Positions 25,101 to 36,700 of a stretch of 60,699 nucleotides of DNA are shown here, in pieces. Numbering within the stretch: the stretch's first letter is position 1; each line of letters begins with the position of its first letter. Made by a program: the position numbers and the translations under genes. This DNA is from Nannochloropsis salina CCMP1776 (Eukaryota > Sar > Eustigmatophyceae > Eustigmatales > Monodopsidaceae), in assembly GCA_004565275.1 (NCBI GenBank), contig SDOX01000092.1:18377-79075 (forward strand). Direction: 5' to 3'. The notes under the pieces were generated by a model. The model was given only the letters and a program-made list of their open reading frames with translations, did not search any database and was not told the origin of the DNA.

Positions 25101-26629
25101 GGTAGCTGCGCGAACTTCCCCCCCACACTCACCGCCTTCCTTTCCCTCCCCCTCCTTCTCCTTTCCCGTCTTTCCCTCCCCTTCCTTTCCTCCCTCCTTT
25201 TCCCGCCCCGCCCTCGGTCGCTCGTAGGGCGTGCCGTCAGGAGGAGGAAAGGGCGCCCCGACCAAATGGACCGCCTCCGGGTATCTTGCCAGGTCCAAGG
25301 GCCGCATCCGATACTCCTAAGGTTAGTACGGGCGTGGAAGAAGGGAAGGCATGCGGTCAACACCAGGTTCCCGCGTCGACATGTTTGGGATCGATGTTTT
25401 TCAAACCCTGAACCCCTTTCAACCCTTTCCTTCGCCCCCCCCTTTCCCTACCTCCTCCGAGACCAGGGCCGTCGTCTCTCCCCCACCAAGAGTCTGCTTC
25501 GGCAGTATGCTTCCGTAGGAGTGCAAGTACAGGTCATAATAATGCTCCATGCAAGCCTTCTCCGTTTTTTCCTGCAGTAAGAGGTGGGGACGAGGGAGCG
25601 GAGGGTCCGGGTGTAAGGAGGCAAGGAGGGAGGGGAGGAAGGAGGGAGGGAGGGAGGGAGGGAGGGAGGGAGGGAGGACCGACCTTGCAGTTGAGCAGCT
25701 CCGCTACCTTTCCCCAGTTTCCCATCCCATGCGCCTCAAGTGCTTGTGTCCATGGATAAGGAAAAATATTAGAATGGCGTCCCAGATGGAAGTGCCCTGT
25801 GACGTTCTGTCGCTCTACCGCGCCCCGAAAACCCCCTTCAATTTTTTTCCCTACCTGAAAGCAGCAGAAGCTCTTCCGTTGCAGTCCAGTCGGGCGAGAA
25901 GATGGGGTAGTGGGTGTTGTCGACGACGCGGTAGGGCTACGGGGGCCGAAGCGAGCGCGTGAGTATGGGCCGTGTCATGTCGGACTCCTTCTCAGATCTA
26001 CACTTCCCCTGCCTCCTTTCCCCCTCCCGCTCTACACCCTCTCTCTGGCGCCAGGGCGTCCTCCTATACCCACATGGTCGTTCTTGTGCTTTCCCAACTC
26101 CACGCCGGCTCCGAAACAATCCACGCATAGATCCCAATCAGGACACGTCGACACCTCCGCGCCTATGGCGAGCGATATAGGTATTTGAGGGAAAAGGAGG
26201 ACAAGACACGAATGGTAACAATGAGTTGTAGGATTTTTCTGCAGAATGTGGTGCTTCAATTCTTGCTTTTCCTCTATGTCGTTCTTTTCTGTTACGTCTC
26301 GTCTCCCATCCAGGCGACGTACACTTGATCCGTATCGTGTTGCTGATATCGCGCATGCAGTAATTACAATGGAAGAGCCCAGGTTTCCCGCCCACTAAGA
26401 GCATGTCCGAATGCAATTGCAAAGCGCCACCTGGAGTATGTTGAGATGTTGTTGGAGGAACGGCCGCTGCCGGACCGGCTGCTGTTTCCGCATCCCCCAC
26501 CATTTTCGATGGGGGAGTCACGGCAGTAGAATTCTCAGCCGCATCCTGTACGCCTTTACTTGCATGGACGGACGTCGACACCTCCATGCTATCGTATGCC
26601 ATGGTAGCGACAGTGTCCGGAAGAGCCAT
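22104..26629 (-). CDS. ADA2: Transcriptional adaptor ADA2 (SAGA-type histone acetyltransferase complex)
   Basis: ADA2 binds GCN5 and stimulates its acetylation of nucleosomal histone H3. Domains in order: a ZZ zinc finger in exon 1 and 2 (FHCNYCMRDISNTIRIKC joined to AEVSTCPDWDLCVDCFGAG; all cysteine pairs present), a SANT/Myb segment (DWTATEELLLLSG at 25870-25930, HGMGNWGKVAELLNCK at 25685-25740, and ACMEHYYDLYLHSYGSILPK), the ADA2-specific GYMPLRGDFDVEHDNE, the helical region (AELILAEMEILPDEDPAEKQ, EREKRKAFVKEYNLIDYKAL, KDERELIAKLRVFARYQTP, AKRLRKRIEQLQQYRRLGIR), and a C-terminal SWIRM domain (LCAGLRLLPKHYLYIK, VEKKKGVYDFMVRVGWV). The start ATG at 26629 is clear. The last exon (22104-22379) runs past the usual family end by about 30 residues, so a further splice at the CTAG|GTAGGG donor near 22189 is possible. 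Confidence 0.95.
23158..23199. repeat. (CCCT)n microsatellite
   Basis: Ten uninterrupted CCCT units on the plus strand, within the ADA2 gene between the SWIRM and helical exons. On the ADA2 coding strand this is GGGA. Confidence 0.92.
23308..23365. repeat. 34-bp tandem repeat in ADA2
   Basis: Two copies of GGAGGGACGAATGGGTATGA plus GAGC, starting at 23308 and 23342 (24 bp shared, period 34). It lies in a poorly conserved part of the ADA2 gene; whether intronic or in a disordered coding linker I cannot decide. Confidence 0.85.
25626..25678. repeat. (GGGA)n microsatellite
   Basis: Twelve or so GGGA units, slightly interrupted at the left, just after the donor of the SANT exon (the exon ends near 25684 on the minus strand). 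On the coding strand it reads CCCT, the opposite orientation to the tract at 23158. Confidence 0.9.
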
Positions 26630-27257
26630 GGATTTGTGCCCGTCTGAGTGTTAGAAAAGAAGTGCATGTGGAACGCCCTATCAAACCTTCTTCACTTACA
26701 TCTCTTGCAACACTCAATCCGGTCATCCTCGTCGAGACATCGTACGGTTAGACATTGATAGTCCCAACATCATGTCCTACATCCCAACAATATTCACACT
26801 TAAATTCCAATTCATTGAACGGTTTCGTGCGTGATTTTGTGTTCAGGTAAGACCTTGACTGCCTGCCTCCGCTTCGCTTGTCACAGGGAAGACGGGGCTA
26901 AGGTCTTTTCCATCATAGATGAGGTCTTTTCCATCATAGATGAGGTCTTTTCCATCATAGATGAGGTCTTTCGGGACGGCACCCGCGACACTTGAGGCTT
27001 CCATGCATAAACCTGTCCTCGAGGTTTCAAAATGCATCGCGAGCCTGTTGGATGCTTTGCTTTCGAGGAAGAAAGGTAGCGCTTTTCATAATGCTTGGAA
27101 TAGTAAATCAAGGATAGCACACTGGTTCGTAGGTCTACCCTTGGCCATCCCATCGCCTGAGAATGTTTGAGCGATGATGGGTGCCCTGTTCCGTACTACC
27201 CTACATCCCTCGTAAGGTATTTGCTCATAGAACACAACAACACAGAAGCAAGCTAAT
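26630..27257. promoter_or_regulatory. Divergent promoter region between ADA2 and epsilon-COP
   Basis: The two genes start 628 bp apart and point away from each other, so both promoters must lie here. The region contains the 21-bp tandem repeat at 26901-26971 and an open plus-strand stretch (26961-27170) with no recognisable domain. I see no certain TATA box. The regulatory role is inferred from position only. Confidence 0.5.
26901..26971. repeat. 21-bp tandem repeat, 3.4 copies
   Basis: Unit AGGTCTTTTCCATCATAGAT plus G, at 26901, 26922 and 26943, perfect, with a partial fourth copy. The period is a multiple of three, so each reading frame repeats seven residues. It sits midway between two divergent start codons, about 270 bp from ADA2 and 290 bp from epsilon-COP. 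Confidence 0.95.
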
Positions 27258-30083
27258 ATGGCGGAGCCTGATGATCTCTATACCTTGCGCCAGGAGTTTT
27301 ACGTGGGTAATTTTCAGGTAAGGACCACGGGGAGCGAAGAAGGCATGGAAAACAGCGTAGAGACTACTACAACAGGGAGTAGACCTTGCCAACTTGGCTT
27401 GCTATCTTAAGGGTCCTAAATAGCACTTGTAGCATAACTGGAATAGGAGGAGCATTTTTGTCGACTCCAAATTTTGACTCGTTCGGTTTTCGGACGTCGT
27501 CAGAACCTGCGAATGTAACACCGGCCTCTCCGTCTTCAAAGCGGTGTGAATGGCCCGGTTCCTCGTCTGTATCGCGTGCACTTCGCTCCTGTCGTTGTAA
27601 TTTTGTATTTTCTTTAATCGAAAGCATTAATACTCCCTCCTCATGACGACTCTTCATGCCACGTCTTCCTTTCCAGGCCGCTATTAACGAGGGTACCTCC
27701 TTAGGGAGAGTGAGCCCCGACCTGGAAACAGAGAGGGCAGAGTTCGTCTACCGGTAACGAGGGGGGAATCCAAGTGGGTCGTGGAATGAATGTTAGGTGA
27801 TTGTTGCATGTGTGCGAATGCTGCTGCGAAAATTAGAACAGAAGCGAGCGACTGACGATTTAAAAACGAGTCTGTGAGATGTCAAGGATAGTTCCCGGAC
27901 CAGCATGATGACCCTTTAAAGGCGGAAAGATTGTGCCGTCCTTTAGCGGAATATTTCTCATCCACTTCATGATTGCATTCACCGTGAATGGAGGACAGTG
28001 CGCGTTTGGGCCTGAAGGAGTACGACGTGATTTTTCGCGAAGTGAAGGAAGGAGGGGACACGCCCATCGGTAAGGCTCGACGGGGAGGGAGGGGAGCCCG
28101 GGGACTGAATTGGGGACCTTGGTGAACATATATCGAGAGGGAAGACATCGGGATGCAAGGGGGGCCTACGGGTGCCACCTCAAAATCGGACAATTCCTTG
28201 CCTTACCTCGTCCGCTCCCGGCACTCTCATCTTCCCCATTGATCCCGCCCGGGCTTTTTCGCGCCATTTTCAATCAGCCCTGCAAGCCGTCCGCTGGTTC
28301 GCTGAATACGAGGCCCACCCCGAGCAGCGTGAGGCCGTCGTCGGAAAATTACAGGTGCGACGACCGAGTAGAGCATGGGGGCAGGACCCTCCTTCCCGCC
28401 ATAAACCGTCGCCTCCCCTCCGTTGCACGATCGCCTCGATGCGCGTGGTCCTTCTATGTACTGACGGGCCCCTTCCCTTGCATGCTCGCCTTCCCTCTTT
28501 CCACCTCAGACATCCCTTCAAGAGACTGCCACGGCCTCCTGTCCCTCCCTCCAAACCATGGCAGCGATGATCTTCCTCAAAGAGGGACTTGTCAAGGATG
28601 CCCTTAGGGCCGTGCATCGAGGCATCACCCTCGAACAGTAGGAAGGGAGGGAAGAAGGGAGGGAGGGCGGAAGGGAGGGAGGGAGGGACCTCGGATGTAG
28701 GACGTGACTGACAAGGGGTTGCTACTCTCACGAGCAGGCGCGCCTTGATGACGGCCATCTACCTGCGTATGGACCGGCTCGACCACGTAAGCTCCCTCTT
28801 CCCTCTTCCTTCCTCTTCTCTATTCTCCTTTCCTCCCTCACTCCTTTTCTCTTGCCCTCTTTCATGCCTTCTGTTACTCGCCTTTCCCCCTTCCCCCCCC
28901 TCGCACGCTCCCTAGGCTCAGAAGCAGCTGAAGCTCATGCAGGCTACGGACGAAGACGCCACCCTCACTCAGATGACGGGCGCTTGGGTTGATCTCGCCC
29001 AGGTGAGTAGGATGAGGAAAGAGGCGCCATCCAAAGCCCGAAATTTGATTATCAGGCATTTTGCCTTGTGCCCTGCGTCCTTGCTGCCACACCCCCTTCG
29101 ACCTCCCTAGACGGAGCCTCACGCTCTATCCTTTCCTCCTCCACTCCCTTACTCCTCCCTCCTCGCAGGGCGGCACGGGCTACCGTGACGCGCAGCTACT
29201 CTTTCAAGAGCTGGTCGCCAAATACGGCAACAGCGCCCTGCTCTTGAACGGTGGGAGAAGGCGGGGTGAAATGTTGAGGAAGGGAGAGGAGGGGGGGAGG
29301 GACGGGATGAGGGAGAAGGCGAGGGGGGCGTGGGGCTCTGGTCGTTGCGTACATGTGGTCTTATGCTTTTCATTGCTTGCCTTTCCCTCCCTTTGATACA
29401 TTCCATACAATATTGAGGCTCAGTCACTTCTCTCTCTCCCCTCCTTCCCTCCCTCACCACAGGGCTGGGGGTCTCTCTCCTTCATCAAGGTTTGTACGAG
29501 GAAGCCGACAAACACCTCGCACAATGTCTCCGAGAGGTAAGAAGAAAGAATATCATAAATAATGAGATAGGTCTGCAGGGTGTATGATCAACAGATGAAG
29601 AGAGAGGGGACAGATGAAGCAGGGAGCGACGGTGCTTTTGAGTGGCTTTTATTAAAAAGCGATAGGGCGGCGCGAACAAGTCGAGAATACAACTCTTGCA
29701 TTTCGATCTCGATGCTATTTCTTCCACTCCATGTCCACACTCCCCTTTTCCCCCCTCCTCTCCCCAGGACCCCGACAAGAGTAACGCAGATACCCTCATA
29801 AACCTTGTCGCCACGGCCCAGCACTTACACAAACCCCCTGAGACGGTGGCCAAGCTCTTGAGGTAGGGAGGAGGCGGAGATAGCTAGGTCTATACAGAAA
29901 CAAGACTCAGTCTATCGGCGTGCACGATTTCACGTCATCTTCCTACAATTTCCCTCTCTCCCTACGGACAGTCAATTGCAAAAGGTGGCACCCGACCACC
30001 CTTACGTCCAAAACCTTGGCACTTTAGAAGGCGCTTTTGACCGTCTCCAGGCTCAGTTCGCCTCCCATATCGTGAAAGCATAG
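27258..30083 (+). CDS. COPE: Coatomer subunit epsilon (epsilon-COP)
   Basis: A TPR-like subunit of the COPI coat for Golgi-to-ER vesicles. Exons: 27258-27317 (MAEPDDLYTLRQEFYVGNFQ), 27677-27753 (INEGTSLGRVSPDLETERAE), 27999-28069, 28278-28354 (LQAVRWFAEYEAHPEQREAV), 28510-28637 (MAAMIFLKEGLVKDALRAVH), 28738-28786 (LMTAIYLRMDRLDH), 28916-29002 (LKLMQATDEDATLTQMTGAW), 29169-29250 (YRDAQLLFQELVAKYG), 29463-29536, 29768-29862 (LINLVATAQHLHKPPE), 29972-30083. Every join keeps frame. Content and order match animal COPE from end to end, including the final segment HPYVQNLGTLEGAFDRLQAQ. The length, about 300 residues, is normal for the family. Confidence 0.97.
28641..28688. repeat. (GGGA)n-rich intron tract
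   Basis: A GGGA/GGAA tract directly after the donor at 28638 in a 100-bp intron of the epsilon-COP gene; another case of the donor-proximal pattern. Confidence 0.85.
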
Positions 30084-30266
30084 GGAAGGACTTCAAATGT
30101 GGTGGGAGGGATGGGGGGCAGAGCAGGCAGGAGTCCTCACATGAGGTAAATGATGCCAAGAGAAGAAAGAAAGAAATTCTCAATAGAAATAATATCTATT
30201 GAGACCTGTCTTCCTGTTCCGTTTGCTGATGACTCGTAATTGCTTTATCATGCTCTGTCTCAGTGA

Positions 30267-30722
30267 TCATCTTGTCGGGGCTTGTGGAAGGGAGGGTAGG
30301 CGCTGACGCGTCGGAGGCGGCCAATTGGGAAGACGAAGTTTATCGGCTTCTGGAACTTCAAGCGGTGAGTGCAGGAACGAAGGGGATTGGGTAGTGAGGC
30401 ATGAGTCTGGGCGGATGGAAGATAGATTAGCGAGTTCCCGTCCGACATGCCCAGGCGGAGACGATTTATGGATTGAATTTGCTGTTGTAACAGAAAATGG
30501 ATGCACATGGTTCTCCTGATACATGGTTTTGACCTCATCTGTTGTCATAGTTCCAACATGTTCCACATCCGCTCTTGGCCTTTCCTGGCTCTCGCTGTTT
30601 TCCTTCATGGATCTCCTCTTCTTATCTATGACCTCGCGACGTTTCCTGTCAAGGGCGTCGCGAGCCCGTGCTAGCGCCGCCAAGATATTTTCGGCCCACG
30701 CATCCATGCCGTCGGGATCCAT
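30267..30722 (-). CDS. Hypothetical protein, 151 residues
   Basis: A single open frame starting at an ATG (MDPDGMDAWAENILAALARA, then basic residues RDALDRKRREVIDKKRRSMK). The N-terminal third is a likely charged helix; the rest is Ser/Pro-rich and probably disordered, ending WPPPTRQRLPSLPQAPTR. The frame stays open for about 13 codons upstream of the ATG (FLKVYSRVMDPDG), with a possible acceptor CTACAG at about 30732, so an upstream exon may exist. It lies tail-to-tail with epsilon-COP and head-to-head with RPC6. I recognise no family. The opposite strand here contains a short plausible stretch (EAANWEDEVYRLLELQA) followed by a GT, which weakens the call. Confidence 0.4.
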   Translation of the reverse strand: MDPDGMDAWAENILAALARARDALDRKRREVIDKKRRSMKENSESQERPRADVEHVGTMTTDEVKTMYQENHVHPFSVTTANSIHKSSPPGHVGRELANLSSIRPDSCLTTQSPSFLHSPLEVPEADKLRLPNWPPPTRQRLPSLPQAPTR

Positions 30723-31228
30723 AACACGGCTGTAGACTTTAAGAAATTCAAGTGTTTTTCAAAAAGTAAGTGTTGTTCCTTCGGTGGCGGGGCAATTCAG
30801 CTTTAAAAAGAGACTACCTGGACTAGTGTTCGTGAGTGTGTGGCAGTCGCACGCAACACAAGTACGGAAAGAGGCAAATATCCATCTAGATATGCAAGCA
30901 GTACCTTCCCGTATTTCCTTTCAATTTTGTGAAAAGCCTTTCTCATATTGAAAAGTCAAGTACGCTTCATGTGCACCGCAAACCGAGCAAAACAGGCAGA
31001 GAAAAAAACTCTCCCTACGCGAATAACGGCTCATCCGGGGCGACAGCTGACGTTTGGCGCCGCGGGCGACCTCCTCCCTCCTCTAGATGGTCTCCACTAG
31101 GGGAAGACAGATATTATCCACCAAACAAGCGTTTTGATTGTAAAAGAATACAATCAAACCTAACGATCAAACCACGTTTATAGGTCTGGAGCAAGAAGAA
31201 AGCGAAAGCCTTGCATGGGAGCGGGAGC
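30723..31228. promoter_or_regulatory. Upstream region of RPC6 (and of the hypothetical gene)
   Basis: About 500 bp between two divergent starts. There is no recognisable coding content; it should contain the RPC6 promoter and 5' UTR. No specific motif is claimed. Confidence 0.4.
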
Positions 31229-33449
31229 ATGGAGACTTCGCGTGAAGAGACCACAGGAGCAGGTGGAGGACAACATAAGGACGAATCGGGAAATCTCAGA
31301 GATGAATTTTTGTCCTTATGCCTCAGCCATGCAGAGGTAGGGAGATGCAGGCGAAGAACGCGGGGCCCAGTAAAGGTTGCTGTAAAGCTATCATTGCTTT
31401 GGTAGCATTCTCCCTTCCCCATTTTGCCTCGTCCGTTTTCTACTTCCCAGGGCTTACGCAACGAGCAACTACGGGAGCATTTCACGGAGCGATACCTGCA
31501 TTTAGTCCCTATCATTAATAGCTGTCTTGCCGAGGTATGAAATCAATTGATTGGCATTATGGGGAAAGAATTGCGGATGAATGGGAAGACTTGGAAATCC
31601 TTCCTGTTCGGCGAGAGGGAAATGATTTCGATGAATGTTAGAGCGAAGACAATGCCAGACTTTATGATTCCTACATCGTTACTTACATTATGACTCACGT
31701 CTTGCTATCCTGCTTTTTAGAATCTCATCCGATGCATGAAAACCGAAAGCAACGAACTAGTCTATCAAGCGGTGGATCCGAATCTGGCAGAAAAAATGAG
31801 GAATTTGGGGTACGTTAATATACAAGGGGTAGAGATTGCTCGAGCATGAGGGGAGCGAAGGAGAGGGGAATGGATGATGAAGACGGAGGAAATGGGAGGC
31901 GTGGGGTGCAGGGGATTGTGAGTAGTTGTCCTTGGTTGGCGGCTCCCCATATAACTATCTATACTTCATATTCATGGCATCTAGGGCGGAGCAACTGTTG
32001 GTTTATCAAGTGGTGGAAAAGGCGGGCAATAAAGGAATTTGGCATAAAGACATTCGGTCACAGACCTCTTTACAGCAGCCGGTGAGGCCGGGAGCTAGGA
32101 TTACTGGAGACTGGAAAGGCAGATTGTAGAAGTTAGGGGCGACAGTAGATAATGTAGGAAAAACTATGTCGTCAACTCAAGCGATGATTTTATCTGCCAT
32201 GCCTCGACTGGTTTGGTCGCTACCGGACTCACAGGCCTTGAAAAAGATATTGAAAAACCTGGAGTCCCGTCAGCTGGTAAAGAGCACCTCTTCGATCAGT
32301 AGCAAGACGCGCAAGCTGTACCTCCTCTACGATCTGGAGCCGGCCAAGGAAATCACCGGCGGACCCTGGTATGGCCAGAGGAATGGAAGCAGAGAGGAAT
32401 AGAGAGAGGAAGAGAGGGAAAACGGGACGGGGAAGAAAGGAGGCTCTCTGGGAAGATGGGTATTCTTCTATACTTTACTTGCGCTTGGAAGCTGATTACT
32501 TGTCTTTGTCATATGTGACGTCAACGAGCTCCGTATAACTTGAGCGCCTTTATACCCTGACCCAGGTACACGGAACACGAGTTTGACCACGAGTTTATCG
32601 AAGAACTCTCTCGCGCCATTTACCTCTTCATCAAGCAACAGCGCAAACCTCCGTCACTGGGAATTATCGTCGACTATGTCCGAAATTCCGGCGTTTCCAA
32701 GGTGAAGAGCGAGATCAAAAGGATAGAGAAACGAGAGTGTAGAATGGCAGGGAGGAGGAGTGATTCTTTGAGTGCGAATATGCGTCTCATTGCTGGGTGC
32801 GAGTATAATGTCTTGCGTCTACCTGCATGCACCACTTTGTGCTCATTGCTTCTTCTCATTGTGCACAAATTAATCTTTGAACGAAATTGCATCCCCATTT
32901 CACACCCCTTTAAGGTGGAGCTGGCTCCCGGTGAGGTCCAGCTTATCATCAACAGCCTCGCCTACGACATGAAGATCGAGCCTGTGCAAAACAGCCTTGT
33001 CGGCGCTCTGCCTGTACGCAATTATTATTTTCCTCTTTTGTGTTTCCCTCCATTTCCAACCCTACCCTTTATGCCCTGAAGGGCAGGAATTTTATAGTCG
33101 ACAGCTACGTCATTAATCCTCTTTCTTATCTCTTTGACTTCCTCTTTACCGGCGTTCCTCCCACGACCATCGCGGTCAACCTTTTTTTCCATGTCTACCC
33201 TCCTTACCTTCCTTCAAGTCCTCCGACGGGACCCCTTGCTACAAAATTTCGCGCCAGGTCACGCCGCTCAATCACTTCACGGACTTCCCATGTGGTCGAT
33301 GTCCTGTGCAGGCGCAATGCGAAGAAGGGGGTGAGATCTCTCCGGCAAACTGTCGGTACTTCAATGTGTGGCTGGATGTCAACAATGGAGCGGGGGGGGT
33401 TGGGGGGGCGATGATCGGAGGAGGAAATGCAGGGTCGTTGGAGTTTTGA
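31229..33449 (+). CDS. POLR3F: DNA-directed RNA polymerase III subunit RPC6 (RPC34/RPC39)
   Basis: A subunit of the Pol III-specific RPC3/6/7 trimer that contacts TFIIIB during initiation. Exons: 31229-31336 (METSREETTGAGGG..., GNLRDEFLSLCLSHAE), 31451-31534, 31721-31809, 31985-32081 (LLVYQVVEKAGNKGIWHKDI), 32235-32368 (LKKILKNLESRQLVKS), 32566-32701, 32915-33013, 33219-33449. Tandem winged helices are followed by the family block YDLEPAKEITGGPWYTEHEF and SKVELAPGEVQLIINSLAYD. The C-terminus keeps the four cysteines of the RPC6 iron-sulfur site with exact spacing C-x2-C-x5-C-x10-C (CGRCPVQAQCEEGGEISPAN, then C). The extra C-terminal tail (GGAMIGGGNAGSLEF) after the usual end is short. The start ATG and all joins are clear. 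Confidence 0.96.
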
Positions 33450-33720
33450 GGGCTTTGTAATCTTAACCATTTGTCAAATGGCATTAAAAAGAAGCCGCAA
33501 AAAGTATTGGCGAATCACTCGTTTCCTTATCGCGCAGCGCGATACTTATGCGGTTACCCACTTCGTTTTAAAAATAGCATGCATCCCCAGTATGTACACT
33601 GTCACTAACCCACATGTTAAGCACGTCTCGTTTTGCCAGTATCATTCTCTCGTAGTCAGTTTCCAATGTACGCAAATTTATGGATGGGTTCCCCACCTAA
33701 ATAAAAGCGATGGCCGTGGT

Positions 33721-36700
33721 TCACTGCTCGTGCAGTTGACAGAAAGCCAGTTTGTTATCCCCCCCATACATGAAGTAGATTTTCATATACAAGGCCCGGC
33801 AGGGCTCGGACGGGTGAGGCATGATATCTTGGATCATGACACAGTCTCTCTTCTCTCCCATATCGTCGGCGTCTTCCTCCTCATCCTCCACCATGACCTC
33901 CTCCTCCTCCCCCGCCGCCGCCCCCTCAGCTGCCCCTTTAACTTGTTTTGTCTCCGATTTTTCCTCCGCTTTCCCCGTAATCTCGTCACCGTTACCACCT
34001 TCCGTTTTCCTCCTCCCCTCAGAAGATGGCGTGGACAAGTCGCTTGAGCTGCCTCCCTCTTTTTTCCCTTGTTTACTCATATCCTTGCCGAAAAGATCTG
34101 CACATGTTTTGAGCAGGGATGATTCAGCCTGAGGGTACGGCCGAATGATTCTCGCGAAGCCAGTGCTGCGATTGAAGCTTTCAAGGTGGGACTGGAAGAC
34201 GTAGAGGACACGAGAGATTAGAGGGGAAATGAATTTCTCTATAGGGTGATATTGAGGTGCAGATAGGGAAGTATTAGGAAGGAAGGAAAGGTAGCAAAGC
34301 ACCACTCCCTGTCCGCCTTACCTTGTTGCGCTGCTCCTTGATGAAGCAATAGGCAAACTCCTGCCCTTTCTCCTTCAAGAGGGCCTCCAAAAGACACTGA
34401 TACTCCACGTCCGCCACCGGCTGCTCATCGCGCAGGGCTAAATAGCAGCTGCTCACCCGCCTTCTCAGACGGAAGCGTGCGGGACGCGAGGTCGGGGACG
34501 GGTTCGAGGCGCCGGAGGGAGAAGAATTGCTCAGAGAGGGAGGGCGAGCGGGTTCCAAGGATGATTCCGCTCTCAGGTACAAATCGGCGAGAGTATGCTT
34601 CGTCCTCCCTCCCTCTTCTTGCGAGCGCGAGCTTCTAAGGTTCGCACCCTGTAGGTCGTCCATGGATCCCTTTCGCTTGTCAGCCGCGAGCCAGCTTCCC
34701 CAACCACCCCACGAAAATGTCCCTTCTTTCTTCTTCTTTTGGTTCTCCTTGCCCTCCACCTTGTCTTCTTTCCCTTCCTTTCTCTTCCTCCCCTTCTCCA
34801 GCTCCTCTCCGAGTTGGTTGCTTAAATGCGTGATGAAAAAGGAGGTGACGCAGGAGAGCGCAATGGTCACCACGAGGACTTGATAGGCCATGAAGAAGAG
34901 GTAGGCCGCGGGATGCGTGACTCGGACGAATTGCGCAGAAATTTGGTTCCAGTTATTGACAACTAGCAGCATGAAGAGGGTGAGCATTCCCTCACGGTAC
35001 GTGTTGAAGTTGAGCAAATAGTACAGGGAACCGGGAAATGGCAGCGTGGCCCATATGGGTTGACTCGGGTAGATGCGTCCGCCGAACAGGTACATGCCCG
35101 CGTAGCAGGTTAAGTGCATGAGGAAAAAGATGACGGTAGCTTGGCTGAGGAGGGCAGGCACGAGTAGATCCCTGAAGACCTAAGAGAAGGGGAGGAAAAG
35201 ACGGAGGATTATATGATTAGATAGCGAAGCTCTATACCATGACCTATTGTGCATGAAATTCTCGCTCGTGATACTTAGGGTCAATGTCGTGCTCACTTTT
35301 CTCCCTCCCGCTCCTTCTTTTCTTCCTCCTTTGCACTTTCTACCCTGTCCTGACGCGGTGACTTACCTGGACCAGAGCTGCGTATTCCGGGACGCGCGTG
35401 GACAGACGCACCACGTCTGCAAAAACGGATAACAGAAGGAACATGGAAGCTGCCTTCTGAATCATGTTCACCTCTTTTGACTCCCGAAATGCACTGTCAT
35501 TCGTCAGCATGCAGACGAGTGCGACAAGGAAGAACAAGAGCGCGAGAAGCTTGCATTTATGAACGCTGCTCTGGGAATCGACAGGATTGGAAACGAGGTC
35601 AGCATGACACGGAGGCAGCCATGAATCCCTCCCTTACACGACGGTCTCTCCTATGCGCTGGGTCTTTTTCAACTATTCCGTCATTTTTTGAGCCCTTCAC
35701 ACCCTTCATGATCCATCACATCGTAAGTGTCCATGTCCATCTCTTGTCGATCAATATATTATCACTTTTTGTCTTTCGTTTTAAAAAGAAGGGTGCAGTC
35801 GCTAAGTATGAGCATTTAATACCTGCCTCACTCCCTCCCTCTCCTCTTCTCTTTCGTACTTTGAGATATATCTTGAAACCTTTGATTTGCACTAGCCCGT
35901 AAATGATGTCTAGTGCGAAAATGAAGCGAAAAGCGGCGAGCGTCGCTACAAGCCAGATTTTGTAAATAATGTGCCAATACTGTGCGAAGGAGAAAGAAAA
36001 AGAAGATGAATGACAAATAAGAGGGTGGAGAGGACAGGCAGCAGAATGAAAGTGCACATGGATAAAAATTGGATCGCGAATACCAACAGTGGGAGTACAA
36101 GCCCAAAAACGTACCCGAGCAATAGCGACAACCGCGACTAGGAGCTCAGCAAGGACCAGGACATCAAGAAAGCTGTGGAGACGACCTGCGAACGTTCGAG
36201 GTCCGAGATTTCTCATTCAGTTCCATCGCTTGGCACATTATCACTCATTCCCTTTCCCTTTTTTCCCTGTCGCACTCGCGCACTTTCCTCCTCACCAGGG
36301 TAGACCACATTTGGCCGGATGATGTGAAGACAATCATCCGCGATGGCTGACATGAGGATCAGGAATCGGTCGTAGTCATAGTCTTGGTCGTCGTCAGTGG
36401 AGTCCTCCTACAAGAAAGGAAGGACGAGAAGGAAAGAAGAGCACTAAATTTAGTGACACATACAAATTAAAGGTGAAGCCAAAGGAAGAGGAGGAAATTG
36501 TGATATCAAGTCAGGGGAAGGCATGAGAGTGGCGCTTGAGAGAAATAACCTGCGAAACAATGCATTACGTTTGCATTTGCTGTCGTCTCCTCCCCCCTGC
36601 CCTCTCACACGCATCTGCTTTATACTCCTGCCTTTTTAAGCTCTATTGATCCGCTCCCTCCTGCTCCTCCTTTCTATCCTTCTCGCTCTCCTCTTCTTCC

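Noticed and set aside
30260-30362. Plus-strand exon reading EAANWEDEVYRLLELQA before a GTGAGT
   Set aside because: No start codon or partner exon was found, and the longer ATG-started minus frame covers the same bases; kept only as a caveat.
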